The notes below the pieces were generated by a model. It saw nothing but the letters and a program-made list of their open reading frames with translations. It was not told where the DNA came from and ran no database searches. Made by a program: the position numbers and the translations under genes. A stretch of 64,000 nt of DNA from Oscillibacter hominis (lineage in GTDB: Bacteria > Bacillota > Clostridia > Oscillospirales > Oscillospiraceae), in contig NZ_CP060490.1 of NCBI RefSeq assembly GCF_014334055.1, positions 2,480,001 through 2,544,000 of the forward strand, given 5' to 3'. This document shows positions 32,318-41,093 of the stretch, one piece after another. Each line of letters opens with the position of its first letter. Positions within the stretch are counted from its first letter, which is position 1.

Positions 32318-33517
32318 TTACCCCTGGCGGGCCTGAAGCAAGTCCCGGATCACCTGGGCCAGGATCTGGATGCCCTGCTCGATCTTCTCGTCTGTGCAGT
32401 TGGAGTAGTTCAGCCGCATGGTGGCCACGCCCCGGTCCTTCTCATAGAAGGGGTCGCCGGCGGTGACCAGCACGCCCCGCTTCACCGCTTCGTTCTGCAC
32501 CTCCACGGCGGAGAGGCCGTCGGGCATGGTGGCCCAGATGAACATGCCGCCCTCCGGCTTGGTGTAGCGCACGCCCTCGGGCATATAGCGGGCGATGCAG
32601 TCCATCATCACGTCCGCCTGATGCTGGTAGAGATTCTTGATCTTGGTCATGTGGGCGTCCAGGTCGTTGTCCTGCAAGTACTGGGCCAGCACCATCTGGC
32701 AGAAGATGTTGGTGTGCAGGTCCATGACCTGCTTGTAGCCCAGGAGTTTTTCCATCAGCGCCCGGTTGGGGCAGGCGATCCAGCCGATGCGCATGCCCGG
32801 GGACACGGTCTTGGAGAAGGTGCCCAACATGCAGCACTGCTCGCCTAAGTACCGGCCGAAGGATTCGCCGCCCTCGCCCCGGAAGCGCAGTTCGCCGTAG
32901 GGGTTGTCCTCCACCATCAGCATGTTGGTGGAGGCGACCAGGGTGGCCACCCGCTCCCGGACCTCCTTGGAGTAGGTGAGGCCCGTGGGGTTCTGGAAGT
33001 TGGGGATGGCGTAGAAGAACTTGGGGGAGTGGTGCTTGAGCAGCTCCTCCAGCTCATCGCAGTCCGCGCCGCTCTCGGTCAGGCCCACGGTGAGGACTTC
33101 GGGGTCGTACAGGTGGAAGGTCTGCAGGGCTGCCAGATAGCTGGGCCGCTCAACCAGCACCTCGTCGCCGGGGTCCACCAGCACCGCGCTGAGCATGTCC
33201 AGCGCCTGCTGGGAGCCGTTGGTGATGATGATGTCGTCGGCGCTGAGGGTCACGCCGAAGCGGGCGTAACGCTTGGCAATGAAGCTGCGCAAAGGTCCGT
33301 AGCCCGCGGTGGAGCTGTACTGGAGGGCCTGGACGCCGTTTTCCTGGAGCACCTTGTTGACCGCCGCCTCAATGTCTTCCACCGGGAAGGAGATGGGGTT
33401 GGGCAGCCCGCCGCCGAAGGAGATCAAATCCGGGGCCGTGGCGGCTTTGAGCATGGCGTCCACAAACTCGCCCTGGAAATCAGGCTTTGACATTCTCTTT
33501 GAAATCTGAATCTGCAT
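32318..33517 (-). CDS. PLP-dependent aminotransferase (MocR/LysN-like, fold type I)
   Basis: 399 aa, single aminotransferase class I/II domain without the GntR DNA-binding part of MocR proteins. The N-terminus reads ISFGGGLPNPISFPVEDI. NGSQQALDML is the cofactor phosphate region. PNFQNPTG carries the Asn, and GTFSKTVSPGMRIGW has the Schiff-base Lys. The relatives are 2-aminoadipate, branched-chain or aromatic aminotransferases, and substrate cannot be read out. The gene is monocistronic, with a likely -10 TATAAT at 33592-33597 on the minus strand. Confidence 0.88.
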   Translation of the reverse strand: MQIQISKRMSKPDFQGEFVDAMLKAATAPDLISFGGGLPNPISFPVEDIEAAVNKVLQENGVQALQYSSTAGYGPLRSFIAKRYARFGVTLSADDIIITNGSQQALDMLSAVLVDPGDEVLVERPSYLAALQTFHLYDPEVLTVGLTESGADCDELEELLKHHSPKFFYAIPNFQNPTGLTYSKEVRERVATLVASTNMLMVEDNPYGELRFRGEGGESFGRYLGEQCCMLGTFSKTVSPGMRIGWIACPNRALMEKLLGYKQVMDLHTNIFCQMVLAQYLQDNDLDAHMTKIKNLYQHQADVMMDCIARYMPEGVRYTKPEGGMFIWATMPDGLSAVEVQNEAVKRGVLVTAGDPFYEKDRGVATMRLNYSNCTDEKIEQGIQILAQVIRDLLQARQG

Positions 33518-33765
33518 AGTTTAACTCCTTTATCTGTTGTACGGGCCGCTGCGTTTGCCTGGCCCATAGGCTTGAATTAGTCATTTAAACCATTATAGTA
33601 CGAAACCTCCGGGAAGGGAAGCAAATTTTTCCTGAGGGGAGTTACACAAAAACCGGACTCCGCCCGGAGCGCAGGAAAACTGGGAAGGCGCTGTTACCCG
33701 CCAACCGCGGCCTGTCAAATATGCCCCGGAGCCAGCCTGGCTCCGGGGCATGTCTTGTTTTGAGA
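33518..33765. other. Intergenic region with palindrome 33721-33751
   Basis: 248 bases without a coding frame. It holds the aminotransferase promoter near 33592. At 33721-33751 there is a near-perfect hairpin, ATGCCCCGGAGCCAG and its complement about one central C, 15 bases after the DUF2461 stop on the minus strand. It is the probable terminator of that gene, although the following T run is poor. Confidence 0.6.
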
Positions 33766-34446
33766 CTATGCCTCCCGGGGATCGGGGTCGCCCTCCAGCG
33801 TCACAAAGTAACTGTAGTAGGGGGCCAGGAAATCGTAGCCCTGGATCAGCCGGTCCAGCAGCTGCCGGTGGAACAGCTCTTCCGACAGCTTTTCGTTGTG
33901 GCTGATGGAAAAGTTTTTCTTCCGGTACCAGGGCGCAAGCAGCGGCGAGGGCGCCTGGGCCCTGGGCTTTTTGTACTCCTCGCCCTCCAGCTGGAACTCA
34001 CTCTGGCGGTTGAGCGAGCGGGTCAGCTTCTCCATGGGGGCCGGGTTGGCGTCCATGCGGGCGCGGAGCTTCATCATGGTCACCGGCTGGGCCGAATAAT
34101 AGCCCAGGCCGTAGCCCCAGGCCTCCGGCCCAAGTTCAAACCAGAAGCAGGGCTGCACGCTCCACGCGCCGCCGGGACGCTCCACGGAAAACCACAGGTG
34201 GTCCTTGTAGGGGCCGCGGCCAAAGAGGCGGCGGGCATCCCGGTAGATGCGGGAGACCCGGCAGATCAGGCCGTAGTCCGGGCACTTTTCCGAAAGGTGG
34301 GCGTAGACCTCATCCGCCAGCTGGCGCATGGGGGTGTAAAAGTGATCCAGATAGGCCTGCTTGTTGGCCTCGAACCACGGCTTTTCATTGTTGAAGCGGA
34401 TTCCCCACATGAAATCCACGGTTGCGTCGTCAAATCCCTGAAACAT
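33766..34446 (-). CDS. DUF2461-family protein
   Basis: 226 aa. It matches the DUF2461 pattern: FMWGIRFNNEKPWFEANK near the N-terminus, then RVSRIYRDARRLFGRGPYKD, then FWFELGPEAWGYGLGYY and PWYRKKNFSISHNEKLSEEL. It is soluble, with no signal peptide. The family has no established function, although it is widespread. AAGGAG precedes the ATG. It lies 110 bases after rluD on the same strand. Confidence 0.85.
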   Translation of the reverse strand: MFQGFDDATVDFMWGIRFNNEKPWFEANKQAYLDHFYTPMRQLADEVYAHLSEKCPDYGLICRVSRIYRDARRLFGRGPYKDHLWFSVERPGGAWSVQPCFWFELGPEAWGYGLGYYSAQPVTMMKLRARMDANPAPMEKLTRSLNRQSEFQLEGEEYKKPRAQAPSPLLAPWYRKKNFSISHNEKLSEELFHRQLLDRLIQGYDFLAPYYSYFVTLEGDPDPREA

Positions 34447-34556
34447 ATCCTACTCCTTGTCTTCCTGGCTTGGGGGGCAGCCGATACTGGCGCCGTGATG
34501 GCCATCCCACGCTGTTCCATGGTGCCCGCCCCGCCATTTCATCCGGTCAGGACGGC

Positions 34557-35474
34557 CTACCGCCTGGAGCGCAGCGCGCGCAGCTGGGCCTGAAACTCTT
34601 CGGGCAGGGGACAGCTCAGCTCCACCGCCTCCCCGGTGCGGGGGTGGATGAACCGCAGCCCCACGGCGTGGAGGCACTGGCCCTGGAGACCCGGCACCGC
34701 CTTTTTGGCCCCGTAGACCGTGTCGCCAAGGATCGGGTGGCCGATATAGGCCATGTGCACCCGGATCTGATGGGTGCGGCCGGTCTCCAGGCGGCAGCGG
34801 ACGTGGGTGCAGCCCGGGTAGCGCCCGATGACCTCCCAGTGGGTGACCGCCTCCTTGCCGCCGCTGACCACCGCCATCTTCTTGCGGTCGGTTTTGTGGC
34901 GTCCGATGGGCGCGTCCACCGTGCCCCGGTCCTCCTTCAGATTGCCTGTCACCAGGCACTCGTAGGTCCGCGCCAGGGTGTGGTCCTGGAGCTGGGATGA
35001 GAGGGAGAGGTGGGCCGCGTCGTTTTTGGCCGCGATGATGAGCCCCGAGGTGTCCCGGTCGATGCGGTGGACGATGCCGGGGCGCAGCACGCCCCCGATG
35101 CCGGAGAGGCTTCCGGCGCAGTGGTGGAGCAGCGCGTTGACCAGCGTGCCGTCGCTGTGGCCCGGGGCCGGGTGCACCACCAGCCCCTTGGGCTTGTTCA
35201 CCACGATCACATCCCCATCCTCGTAGACCACGTCCAGGGGGATGTCCTGGGCTTTCACATCCAGCGCCTCCGGCTCCGGAAGGTCTGCCTCCACCACCTC
35301 GCCGCCCGCCAGGCGCAGATTTTTGGCCGCGGCCCTGCCGCCGCAGAGCACACGTCCCTCTTCCAACAGCCGCGCGGCTGCGGAGCGGCTCAGGCCCTCT
35401 GCCGAGGCGGCCAAAAAGGCGTCGATGCGGCTCCCCGCGGCCTCCGGCGGGACCTCAAGCGTGATCCTTGCCAT
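34557..35474 (-). CDS. rluD: RluD-type 23S rRNA pseudouridine synthase
   Basis: 305 aa. The start is ATG 35474 with AGGAG seven bases upstream. An N-terminal S4-like domain (SRIDAFLAASAEGLSRSAAA) is followed by the RluA-family catalytic domain with HRIDRDTSGLIIAAK (catalytic Asp), VVNKPKGLVVHP and GRTHQIRVH. It isomerises uridines in 23S rRNA. It overlaps the lspA end by 20 bases, the standard lspA-rluD pairing of Firmicutes. Confidence 0.94.
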   Translation of the reverse strand: MARITLEVPPEAAGSRIDAFLAASAEGLSRSAAARLLEEGRVLCGGRAAAKNLRLAGGEVVEADLPEPEALDVKAQDIPLDVVYEDGDVIVVNKPKGLVVHPAPGHSDGTLVNALLHHCAGSLSGIGGVLRPGIVHRIDRDTSGLIIAAKNDAAHLSLSSQLQDHTLARTYECLVTGNLKEDRGTVDAPIGRHKTDRKKMAVVSGGKEAVTHWEVIGRYPGCTHVRCRLETGRTHQIRVHMAYIGHPILGDTVYGAKKAVPGLQGQCLHAVGLRFIHPRTGEAVELSCPLPEEFQAQLRALRSRR

Positions 35475-35946
35475 GGGGCCGCTCCTGTTTGTCGTGGGCT
35501 TCATAGAACCAAAGATAGTAAATTGCCGCCAGAATGGCTCCCGTGACCACGCAGATGTCCGCCACGTTGAACACGGGATAGCGCATGAACTGGAAGTTGA
35601 ACATGTCCACCACATATCCAAGCCGCACCCGGTCGATGATGTTGCCCAGGCCTCCGGAGACAATCAGGGCGCAGGCGGTCAGGCCCAGGGGGTGGCGGAC
35701 GATCCGCCGCGCCGCCAGATAGGCCACCGCCGCCACAATGGCGCTGGTCACCAGCACAAGCAGCCACCGCATGCCGGAAAAGCTGGACCAGGCGGCGCCG
35801 TAGTTGTGAACCAGCTGCAGCTCCACAAAGCCGGGGATCAGGGCCTGGGTCCCGCCCAGGATCAGATTGGTGGTGACATAGTGCTTGACCCACTGGTCCG
35901 CGGCCAGCGCCGCCGCGGCCAGGGCAATATAGGGCAAAGAATGCAT
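35455..35946 (-). CDS. lspA: Lipoprotein signal peptidase (signal peptidase II)
   Basis: 163 aa from ATG 35946, with GAGGAA eight bases upstream; an ATG six codons earlier lacks a site. Four TM segments. The catalytic aspartates are in GNIIDRVRLGYVVD and FNVADI, and HNYGAAWS is the conserved substrate region. It cleaves prolipoproteins such as the GH3 lipoprotein at 6 kb. It overlaps rluD by 20 bases. Confidence 0.95.
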   Translation of the reverse strand: MHSLPYIALAAAALAADQWVKHYVTTNLILGGTQALIPGFVELQLVHNYGAAWSSFSGMRWLLVLVTSAIVAAVAYLAARRIVRHPLGLTACALIVSGGLGNIIDRVRLGYVVDMFNFQFMRYPVFNVADICVVTGAILAAIYYLWFYEAHDKQERPHGKDHA

Positions 35947-35979
35947 AAATACAATTCCTCTCATTGGTTTGAATCGCGC

Positions 35980-36417
35980 CTACAGCGCCTTCCGATAGGT
36001 CAGCCAGTCGTCCACCCGTTGGGCGCCGAGCCGGCTGTAAAAGGCCTGGGCCCTGGTGTTCCGGAGGAAGCATTTCCACTCCAGGCCCGCGCAGCCGCTG
36101 TCCGCTGCCAGGCGCTCCAGGCAGTTGAAAAAGCCGCGGCCATACCCCTTGCCCCGAACGGACTCCTCCACGTACAGGTCCTCGATGTAGAGGATCTTTT
36201 GGCCGGAAAAGGTGGACACCATGTAGAAGTAGGTGGCCATGCCCACGTCCCGGCCGTCCTCTTTCAAAAGGACGGCCTCCATGGGCCCCTCCAACAGCGC
36301 GCGGATGTCCGCCTCCGTGGCGGTCAGCTCCGATTCCTTGCCCAGGTAAGCGGCCAGCTTGGCCACCATTTCGTATAGGCGGCCGGCGCCCTCCGGCCCG
36401 ATTTTATAAAAGTCCAC
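35980..36417 (-). CDS. GNAT-family N-acetyltransferase
   Basis: 145 aa from GTG 36417, chosen because GGAGGA lies nine bases upstream; an earlier GTG at 36426 is too close. The acetyl-CoA-binding motif A is YVEESVRGKGYGRGFFNCL, and the C-terminal motif B is NTRAQAFYSRLGAQRVDDWL. The substrate is unknown. It sits 26 bases after the acyltransferase gene and 34 before lspA in a minus-strand run. Confidence 0.87.
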   Translation of the reverse strand: MDFYKIGPEGAGRLYEMVAKLAAYLGKESELTATEADIRALLEGPMEAVLLKEDGRDVGMATYFYMVSTFSGQKILYIEDLYVEESVRGKGYGRGFFNCLERLAADSGCAGLEWKCFLRNTRAQAFYSRLGAQRVDDWLTYRKAL

Positions 36418-36442
36418 AGGTCTCACTCCTCCAATCGAATCA

Positions 36443-37501
36443 TCAGATCAGCCAGCGGTTGACCAGGGGGATGTGGCGGAGCACCTCATATACCAGGCAG
36501 CCGCAGCCCAAAAGCAGCAGCGTCATCATGGGGACGGTCAAAATCGCCGGGCCCACCAGCGCGGTCACGCCGAAATGGGCAAAGGCTTTTAAAAAGAAAA
36601 TGTGCACCAAAAATACACAGAAGGAGGCCTTGGAGATGTACTCCAGAACGGAGGCAGCGGCCTCCGGAATGCGGACGGACAGGCAGAGGCCGTAGACGCC
36701 CACGGCGATGAGGCACATCCCCACCCCCATGCCCTCAATGAAGTGGGTGTCCAACTTCCCGGCGGCGGAGGACGCGGCCCAGCTGCCGCAGAAGGCGGTC
36801 AAAAAGCCCGCGAGGGCTGTGATCGCCCAGGGCCACCGCCGGTGAGCGCCGCTGTGATAGGCCGAGAGATAGCGGCCCAGGAGCGTATAGCCGATGGAAG
36901 CGTAGGTCATGTTCATCAGCCACTGCTTGGGGATGCCCACCAGGAGGGTGAAGGGCCAGAAGGTTTTGACTGTGGGGTACAGGATCCCCAGCAAAAACCA
37001 CAGCCCCAAGAGGTAGGAGAGCTGGCGCCTGTCCGCGTGGGCGGCCACAAGCTGGGTGATGGGCAAAAAGGCGTACACCAACAGCATGATGTGCAGGTAA
37101 TAGAGATGCTCCTCATGGCGGAAGAGCACCACCTCCTTCAGGGCCTGGATCAGCGCGGGCGCCGTCAGCTGAGAGAAGGCCAGAAGGGAGAAGACCTTGT
37201 AGCACACGGCCCAGAACAGCAGCGCCACCAGCAGGCGGGGGAAATTTTTGGTATAGAGCTTTTTCAGCGTCATGGGCCGGTCGGGGTTCAGCAGCAGCGT
37301 GCCGCTGGCCATGAGGAACAGGGATACGCTCACATGGGAGACGCAGGCCCAGAATAGCGCGCACAGCCAGGCCGGCGTGCCCACCGCGTCCGCCGCAAAG
37401 GCGGGCACCGCCACATGGCTGATGAGCACGTCCAAAATCGCCACGGTCTTGACAAGGTCCACCGCGCTGCTGCGCCTGCGCACGGGAAGCGTTTTTTCCA
37501 T
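36443..37501 (-). CDS. Acyltransferase-3 family membrane protein
   Basis: 352 aa from ATG 37501 with AAGGGG upstream. About ten hydrophobic segments. The family opening is AVDLVKTVAILDVLISHVAV with the conserved His, followed by MASGTLLL. Members of this family (OafA/WecH type) O-acetylate surface sugars or lipids. The specific acceptor is unknown. Confidence 0.85.
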   Translation of the reverse strand: MEKTLPVRRRSSAVDLVKTVAILDVLISHVAVPAFAADAVGTPAWLCALFWACVSHVSVSLFLMASGTLLLNPDRPMTLKKLYTKNFPRLLVALLFWAVCYKVFSLLAFSQLTAPALIQALKEVVLFRHEEHLYYLHIMLLVYAFLPITQLVAAHADRRQLSYLLGLWFLLGILYPTVKTFWPFTLLVGIPKQWLMNMTYASIGYTLLGRYLSAYHSGAHRRWPWAITALAGFLTAFCGSWAASSAAGKLDTHFIEGMGVGMCLIAVGVYGLCLSVRIPEAAASVLEYISKASFCVFLVHIFFLKAFAHFGVTALVGPAILTVPMMTLLLLGCGCLVYEVLRHIPLVNRWLI

Positions 37502-37540
37502 AGAAGCCCCTTTCATCTCATCAAGGCGGAAAATAAGGGA

Positions 37541-37565
37541 AGAGCGGGGCAGCTTGCCCCGCTCT
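37541..37565 (-). terminator. Hairpin downstream of ileS
   Basis: AGAGCGGGGCA and TGCCCCGCTCT form an 11-bp stem with a 3-base loop, between the ileS stop and the acyltransferase start. It is likely a terminator, with only a weak U tract. Confidence 0.6.
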
Positions 37566-37612
37566 CCAGTTTAATCGTTTTTCGGGAAATATGCAACCAA
37601 AACCGTGCGCCC

Positions 37613-40426
37613 TTAGAACTGGGGCAGCTTGCGGACCACGTTGGCGCAGCGCGGGCACAGGCCCGGGTGGTTGGGGTCCTCGCCCACCTGGAGGGAGTGC
37701 ATCCAGCAGCGCTGGCACTTCTCGCCCGCGGCCTCGGAGACCTCCACGCTCAGGCCCGGGAAGTTTGTGCCCTGGCCCACCACGGAGTCTGACGCGGCCT
37801 CGGCGGAGGTGATGGTGCACTCGGAGACGATGAACAGCTCCGCCAGGTTCAGCGCGGCCACCTGGGCCAGGGCGCTCATGGCGTCGCCGTCCGCAGCGTG
37901 GAGGGTCACATGGGCCTCCAGGGCCTTGCCGATCTTCTTCTGGGCACGGGCGGCCTCCAGCACCGAGTTGACATCGCTGCGCAGCCGGATCACCGTGTCC
38001 CACTTGGCCATCGCCTTGTCGCTGAGGGCGTAGTCGGAGAACACGCCGTTCATCTGGTTGAGCACCACATTGCGCGGATCGTCGCCCTCCCGGTGGGGCA
38101 TGGCCTGCCAGATCTCGTCGCAGGTGAAGGCCAGAATGGGGGCCATCAGTTTGGTCATGGTGTCCAAAATCAGGTACAGGGCAGTCTGGGCGCTGCGGCG
38201 CAGCGCGCCGTCCTTCTCCTCGCAGTAGAGGCGGTCTTTGATGATGTCCAGGTAGAAGCTGGAGAGGTCCACCACGCAGAAGTCGTTGACCAGGTGGGTC
38301 AGCACGTGGAACTCATAGTTGTCGTAGGCCTTCAGACCGGCCTCCACCAGGCCGTTCAGCCGGGTCACCGCCCAGCGGTCCAGCTCCTCCATATCCTCGG
38401 GGGCCACCAGGTCGTTGGGGTCAAAGCCGTCCAAATTGCCCAGGCAGTAGCGGGCGGTGTTGCGGAACTTCAGGTAGTTTTGGGAGAGCTGCTTGAAAAT
38501 CTCCTTGGAGCAGCGCACGTCAGCGTGGTAGTCGGCGCTGGCGGCCCAGAGGCGCAGCAGGTCCGCGCCGAAATCCCGGAAGATTTCCGCCGGGTCCATG
38601 CCGTTGCCCAAGGACTTGTGCATGGCCTTGCCCTCGCCGTCCACGGTCCAGCCGTGGGTCAGGCACTCCTGGAAGGGCGCACCCTTGCCCAGGGCGCCCA
38701 CGGCGGTCAGCAGCGCGGACTGGAACCACCCGCGGTACTGGTCCAGACCCTCCAGATACATGGTGGAGGGCCAGAAGCCCTGTTCCTTGCGCATGGCGGC
38801 CACGTGGGAGGAGCCGGAGTCAAACCATCCGTCCAGGGTGTCCTCCTCCTTGGTAAAGCCGTGGTCCGCGCCGCAGTGGGGGCAGGTAAAGCCCTTGGGC
38901 AGGATGTCCTCCGCCTCTTTGGCGAACCAGGCGTTGGAGCCCTCCCGCTCAAAGAGGCCGGCCACGGCGGCGATGGTCTCGTCGTTGCAGATGGGCTTTC
39001 CGCACTCGGGGCAGTAGAACACGGGGATGGGCAGGCCCCACTTGCGCTGGCGGCTGATGCACCAGTCGTTGCGCTCCCGGATCATGGAGATCATCCGCTC
39101 CTTGCCCCAGGCGGGGACCCAGCGCACGTCGTCGCAGGCAGCCACTGCCTCGTCCTTAAAGGACTCCACGGAGCAGAACCACTGGGGCGTGGCCCGGAAG
39201 ATGATGGGGCCCTTGCAGCGCCAGCAGTGGGGATAGGAGTGGACGATGTCCTCGCTTGCAAAGAGGGCGCCGCTCTCCTTCATATCGCTGAGGATAATGG
39301 GGTTGGACTCGTCGGTCTTCATGCCGGCGTACTTGCCGGCGTAGTCGGTGTGGCGGCCCTGGTCGTCCACGGGCACCACCATGTCCATGCCGTAGCGCTT
39401 GCAGGTCTCGTAGTCGTCGGCGCCGAAGCCCGGGGCGGTGTGGACGCAGCCGGTGCCGGAATCCATGGTGACGTAGTCTGCCAACAGCACCCGGGAGGTC
39501 TTGGGCAGGAAGGGGTGGTCGGCCAGCATGTTCTCAAAGAAGGCGCCGGGGTGGGTCTCCACGACCTCGTAGCCCTCCACGCCGCCGACCTTCATCACTT
39601 TCTCCACCAGGGCCTCGGCCATGATATAGACCTCGCCGCCCGGGGCCTTGACCAGGGCGTAGGGCTCCTCCGGGTGCAGGGCGATGCCCAGGTTGCCGGG
39701 CAGCGTCCAGATGGTGGTGGTCCAGATCACGAAAAAGAGCTTCTTGGGGTCGTAGGCGCCCAGCTTGCCCAAATCGTCGTGCATGGGGAACTTCACATAC
39801 ACCGTGGTGCAGGGGTCGTCCTGATACTCGATCTCCGCCTCGGCCAGGGCAGTCTCGTCCTTGGGGCACCAGTACACGGGCTTGAGGCCCTTGTAGATAT
39901 AGCCCTTTTTGAACATCTCGCCGAAGACCTTGACTTCCTCCGCCTCAAAGCGGGGGTCCATGGTCTTGTAGGGGTGCTCCCAGTCGGCCAGCACGCCCAT
40001 GCGCTTGAAGCCCTCCATCTGCACGTCAATATAGTGCTGGGCAAAGTCGTGGCAGGCGGAGCGGAACTCCGGAACGCTCATGGCCTTGCGGTTGAGCTTG
40101 TTCTTCTTGATGATGGCGGACTCGATGGGCATACCGTGGTTGTCCCAGCCGGGGATATAGGGGGTGTAGTAGCCCCGCATGGCATAGGAGCGGGTGATGA
40201 AGTCCTTCAGCGCCTTATTCAGCGCGTGGCCCATGTGCAGATCGCCGTTGGAGAAGGGAGGGCCGTCGTGGAGGCTGAAGAGGGGTTTGCCCTCGTTCTT
40301 TTTCAGCATCTCGTTGTAAAGGTCCGACTCCTCCCAGCGCCTCAGCATGTCCGGCTCCCGCTTGGGCAGGCCCGCCCGCATGGGGAACTCGGTCTGGGGC
40401 AGGTTGATGGTCTTGTTGTAGTCCAT
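37613..40426 (-). CDS. ileS: Isoleucyl-tRNA synthetase
   Basis: 937 aa; class I enzyme. HIGH region PFSNGDLHMGHA. The editing domain (CP1) includes TTTIWTLPGNLGIALH and GTGCVHTAPGFGADDY. The KMSKS site reads GKAMHKSLGN, with His in place of the second Ser/Met pair, common in clostridial enzymes. The C-terminal zinc finger is CQRCWMHSL plus CPRCANVV. It is regulated by an Ile T-box and is read after a small zinc-ribbon gene, with a 15-base gap and GGAGG before its ATG. Confidence 0.97.
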   Translation of the reverse strand: MDYNKTINLPQTEFPMRAGLPKREPDMLRRWEESDLYNEMLKKNEGKPLFSLHDGPPFSNGDLHMGHALNKALKDFITRSYAMRGYYTPYIPGWDNHGMPIESAIIKKNKLNRKAMSVPEFRSACHDFAQHYIDVQMEGFKRMGVLADWEHPYKTMDPRFEAEEVKVFGEMFKKGYIYKGLKPVYWCPKDETALAEAEIEYQDDPCTTVYVKFPMHDDLGKLGAYDPKKLFFVIWTTTIWTLPGNLGIALHPEEPYALVKAPGGEVYIMAEALVEKVMKVGGVEGYEVVETHPGAFFENMLADHPFLPKTSRVLLADYVTMDSGTGCVHTAPGFGADDYETCKRYGMDMVVPVDDQGRHTDYAGKYAGMKTDESNPIILSDMKESGALFASEDIVHSYPHCWRCKGPIIFRATPQWFCSVESFKDEAVAACDDVRWVPAWGKERMISMIRERNDWCISRQRKWGLPIPVFYCPECGKPICNDETIAAVAGLFEREGSNAWFAKEAEDILPKGFTCPHCGADHGFTKEEDTLDGWFDSGSSHVAAMRKEQGFWPSTMYLEGLDQYRGWFQSALLTAVGALGKGAPFQECLTHGWTVDGEGKAMHKSLGNGMDPAEIFRDFGADLLRLWAASADYHADVRCSKEIFKQLSQNYLKFRNTARYCLGNLDGFDPNDLVAPEDMEELDRWAVTRLNGLVEAGLKAYDNYEFHVLTHLVNDFCVVDLSSFYLDIIKDRLYCEEKDGALRRSAQTALYLILDTMTKLMAPILAFTCDEIWQAMPHREGDDPRNVVLNQMNGVFSDYALSDKAMAKWDTVIRLRSDVNSVLEAARAQKKIGKALEAHVTLHAADGDAMSALAQVAALNLAELFIVSECTITSAEAASDSVVGQGTNFPGLSVEVSEAAGEKCQRCWMHSLQVGEDPNHPGLCPRCANVVRKLPQF

Positions 40427-40441
40427 GTCTTGTGTTTCCTC

Positions 40442-40702
40442 CTATTGTTGGCGGCGTTTGCCTTTTTCAATCAGCTTGCAGGGAAAAGTGACCAGCCCGC
40501 AGTCCCGGCAGAGCATGGCGCCGGGAAAGGTGGGGAAGGGATCGCGGGTGAACATCGAGGCGTCGTCATCGTCCAGGGGCCCGAGGTCCACCTGGTCGGT
40601 GGGGCCGCGGAACAAGCGCAGCTCCTGCTGGGTCCAGAAGGGATATTTTTGGGTGTGCAGGTCGCCGGATTCCATCTCTTTCCCGCATTTGGGGCAGTTC
40701 AT
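40442..40702 (-). CDS. Small zinc-ribbon protein (DUF6487-like)
   Basis: 86 aa from ATG 40702, with AGGAGG seven bases upstream; the longer open frame runs into the T-box. CPKCGKEM and CRDCGLVTF provide two CxxC zinc pairs around a central segment with DDDDASMF. It resembles small Firmicutes zinc-ribbon proteins of unknown role. It sits between the Ile T-box terminator and ileS, so it is under the same tRNA control. Confidence 0.8.
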   Translation of the reverse strand: MNCPKCGKEMESGDLHTQKYPFWTQQELRLFRGPTDQVDLGPLDDDDASMFTRDPFPTFPGAMLCRDCGLVTFPCKLIEKGKRRQQ

Positions 40703-40718
40703 CTCGCAGCCTCCTAAC

Positions 40719-40998
40719 AAAAAAATAAAACGCCCCCGTCTCCTAAGAGACAGGGGCGAAGCCTCTGCGGTACCACTCTTGGTTGCCGCATTGCTTGCGC
40801 AAAGCGGCCGCTCATCCCCCAATTGCTTGGGGCGACGGATAACGCCCGTCCTGCGTCCGCGCTTACTGCTTTCTTCAGCGGGAGGCTCCAAGGTGATTTT
40901 CCTCCGGTTCCGCCCTCCGCCTTTCACCAAACGGCGGCTCTCTTTGCGGCTTTCCCGGGCTACTCTTCCTCTTCCACGCCTTACTTCTGTTCAATTAC
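40719..40998 (-). promoter_or_regulatory. T-box riboswitch leader, Ile specifier (AUC)
   Basis: On the minus strand. Stem I has GAAGAGTA, AAAGAGAGCC and a GTTTGGTGAAAG distal loop. The specifier loop has GGAAAATCACCTTGG with the codon ATC at 40895-40897. The T-box AGAGTGGTACCGC lies at 40767-40779. The terminator (CGCCCCTGTCTC pairing with GAGACGGGGGCG) is followed by TTTTATTTTTTT, 40719-40758. Uncharged tRNA-Ile would relieve termination and raise ileS expression. Confidence 0.96.
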
Positions 40999-41004
40999 TC
41001 TGGT

Positions 41005-41033
41005 ATGATACCCGTTTTGATCCTTTTTGTCAA
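41005..41033 (-). promoter_or_regulatory. ileS T-box promoter
   Basis: On the minus strand, a consensus TTGACA (41028-41033), 17-base spacer, TATCAT (41005-41010). Confidence 0.85.
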
Positions 41034-41093
41034 CCGAACAGACGGTATTTTTTCCTGTTTTCTCCGATTTCCCGCATTTATCCCCTCTGAGCC

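Noticed and set aside
33721-33751. 31-base palindrome considered as a mobile-element end or attachment site
   Set aside because: It is single copy here with no transposase or target duplication; position after the DUF2461 stop fits a terminator.
37898-40717. A 939-codon open frame on the plus strand
   Set aside because: It is the antisense of ileS; high GC leaves long antisense frames open. The product is low-complexity Gly/Val/His-rich with no domain, and ileS on the other strand is certain.
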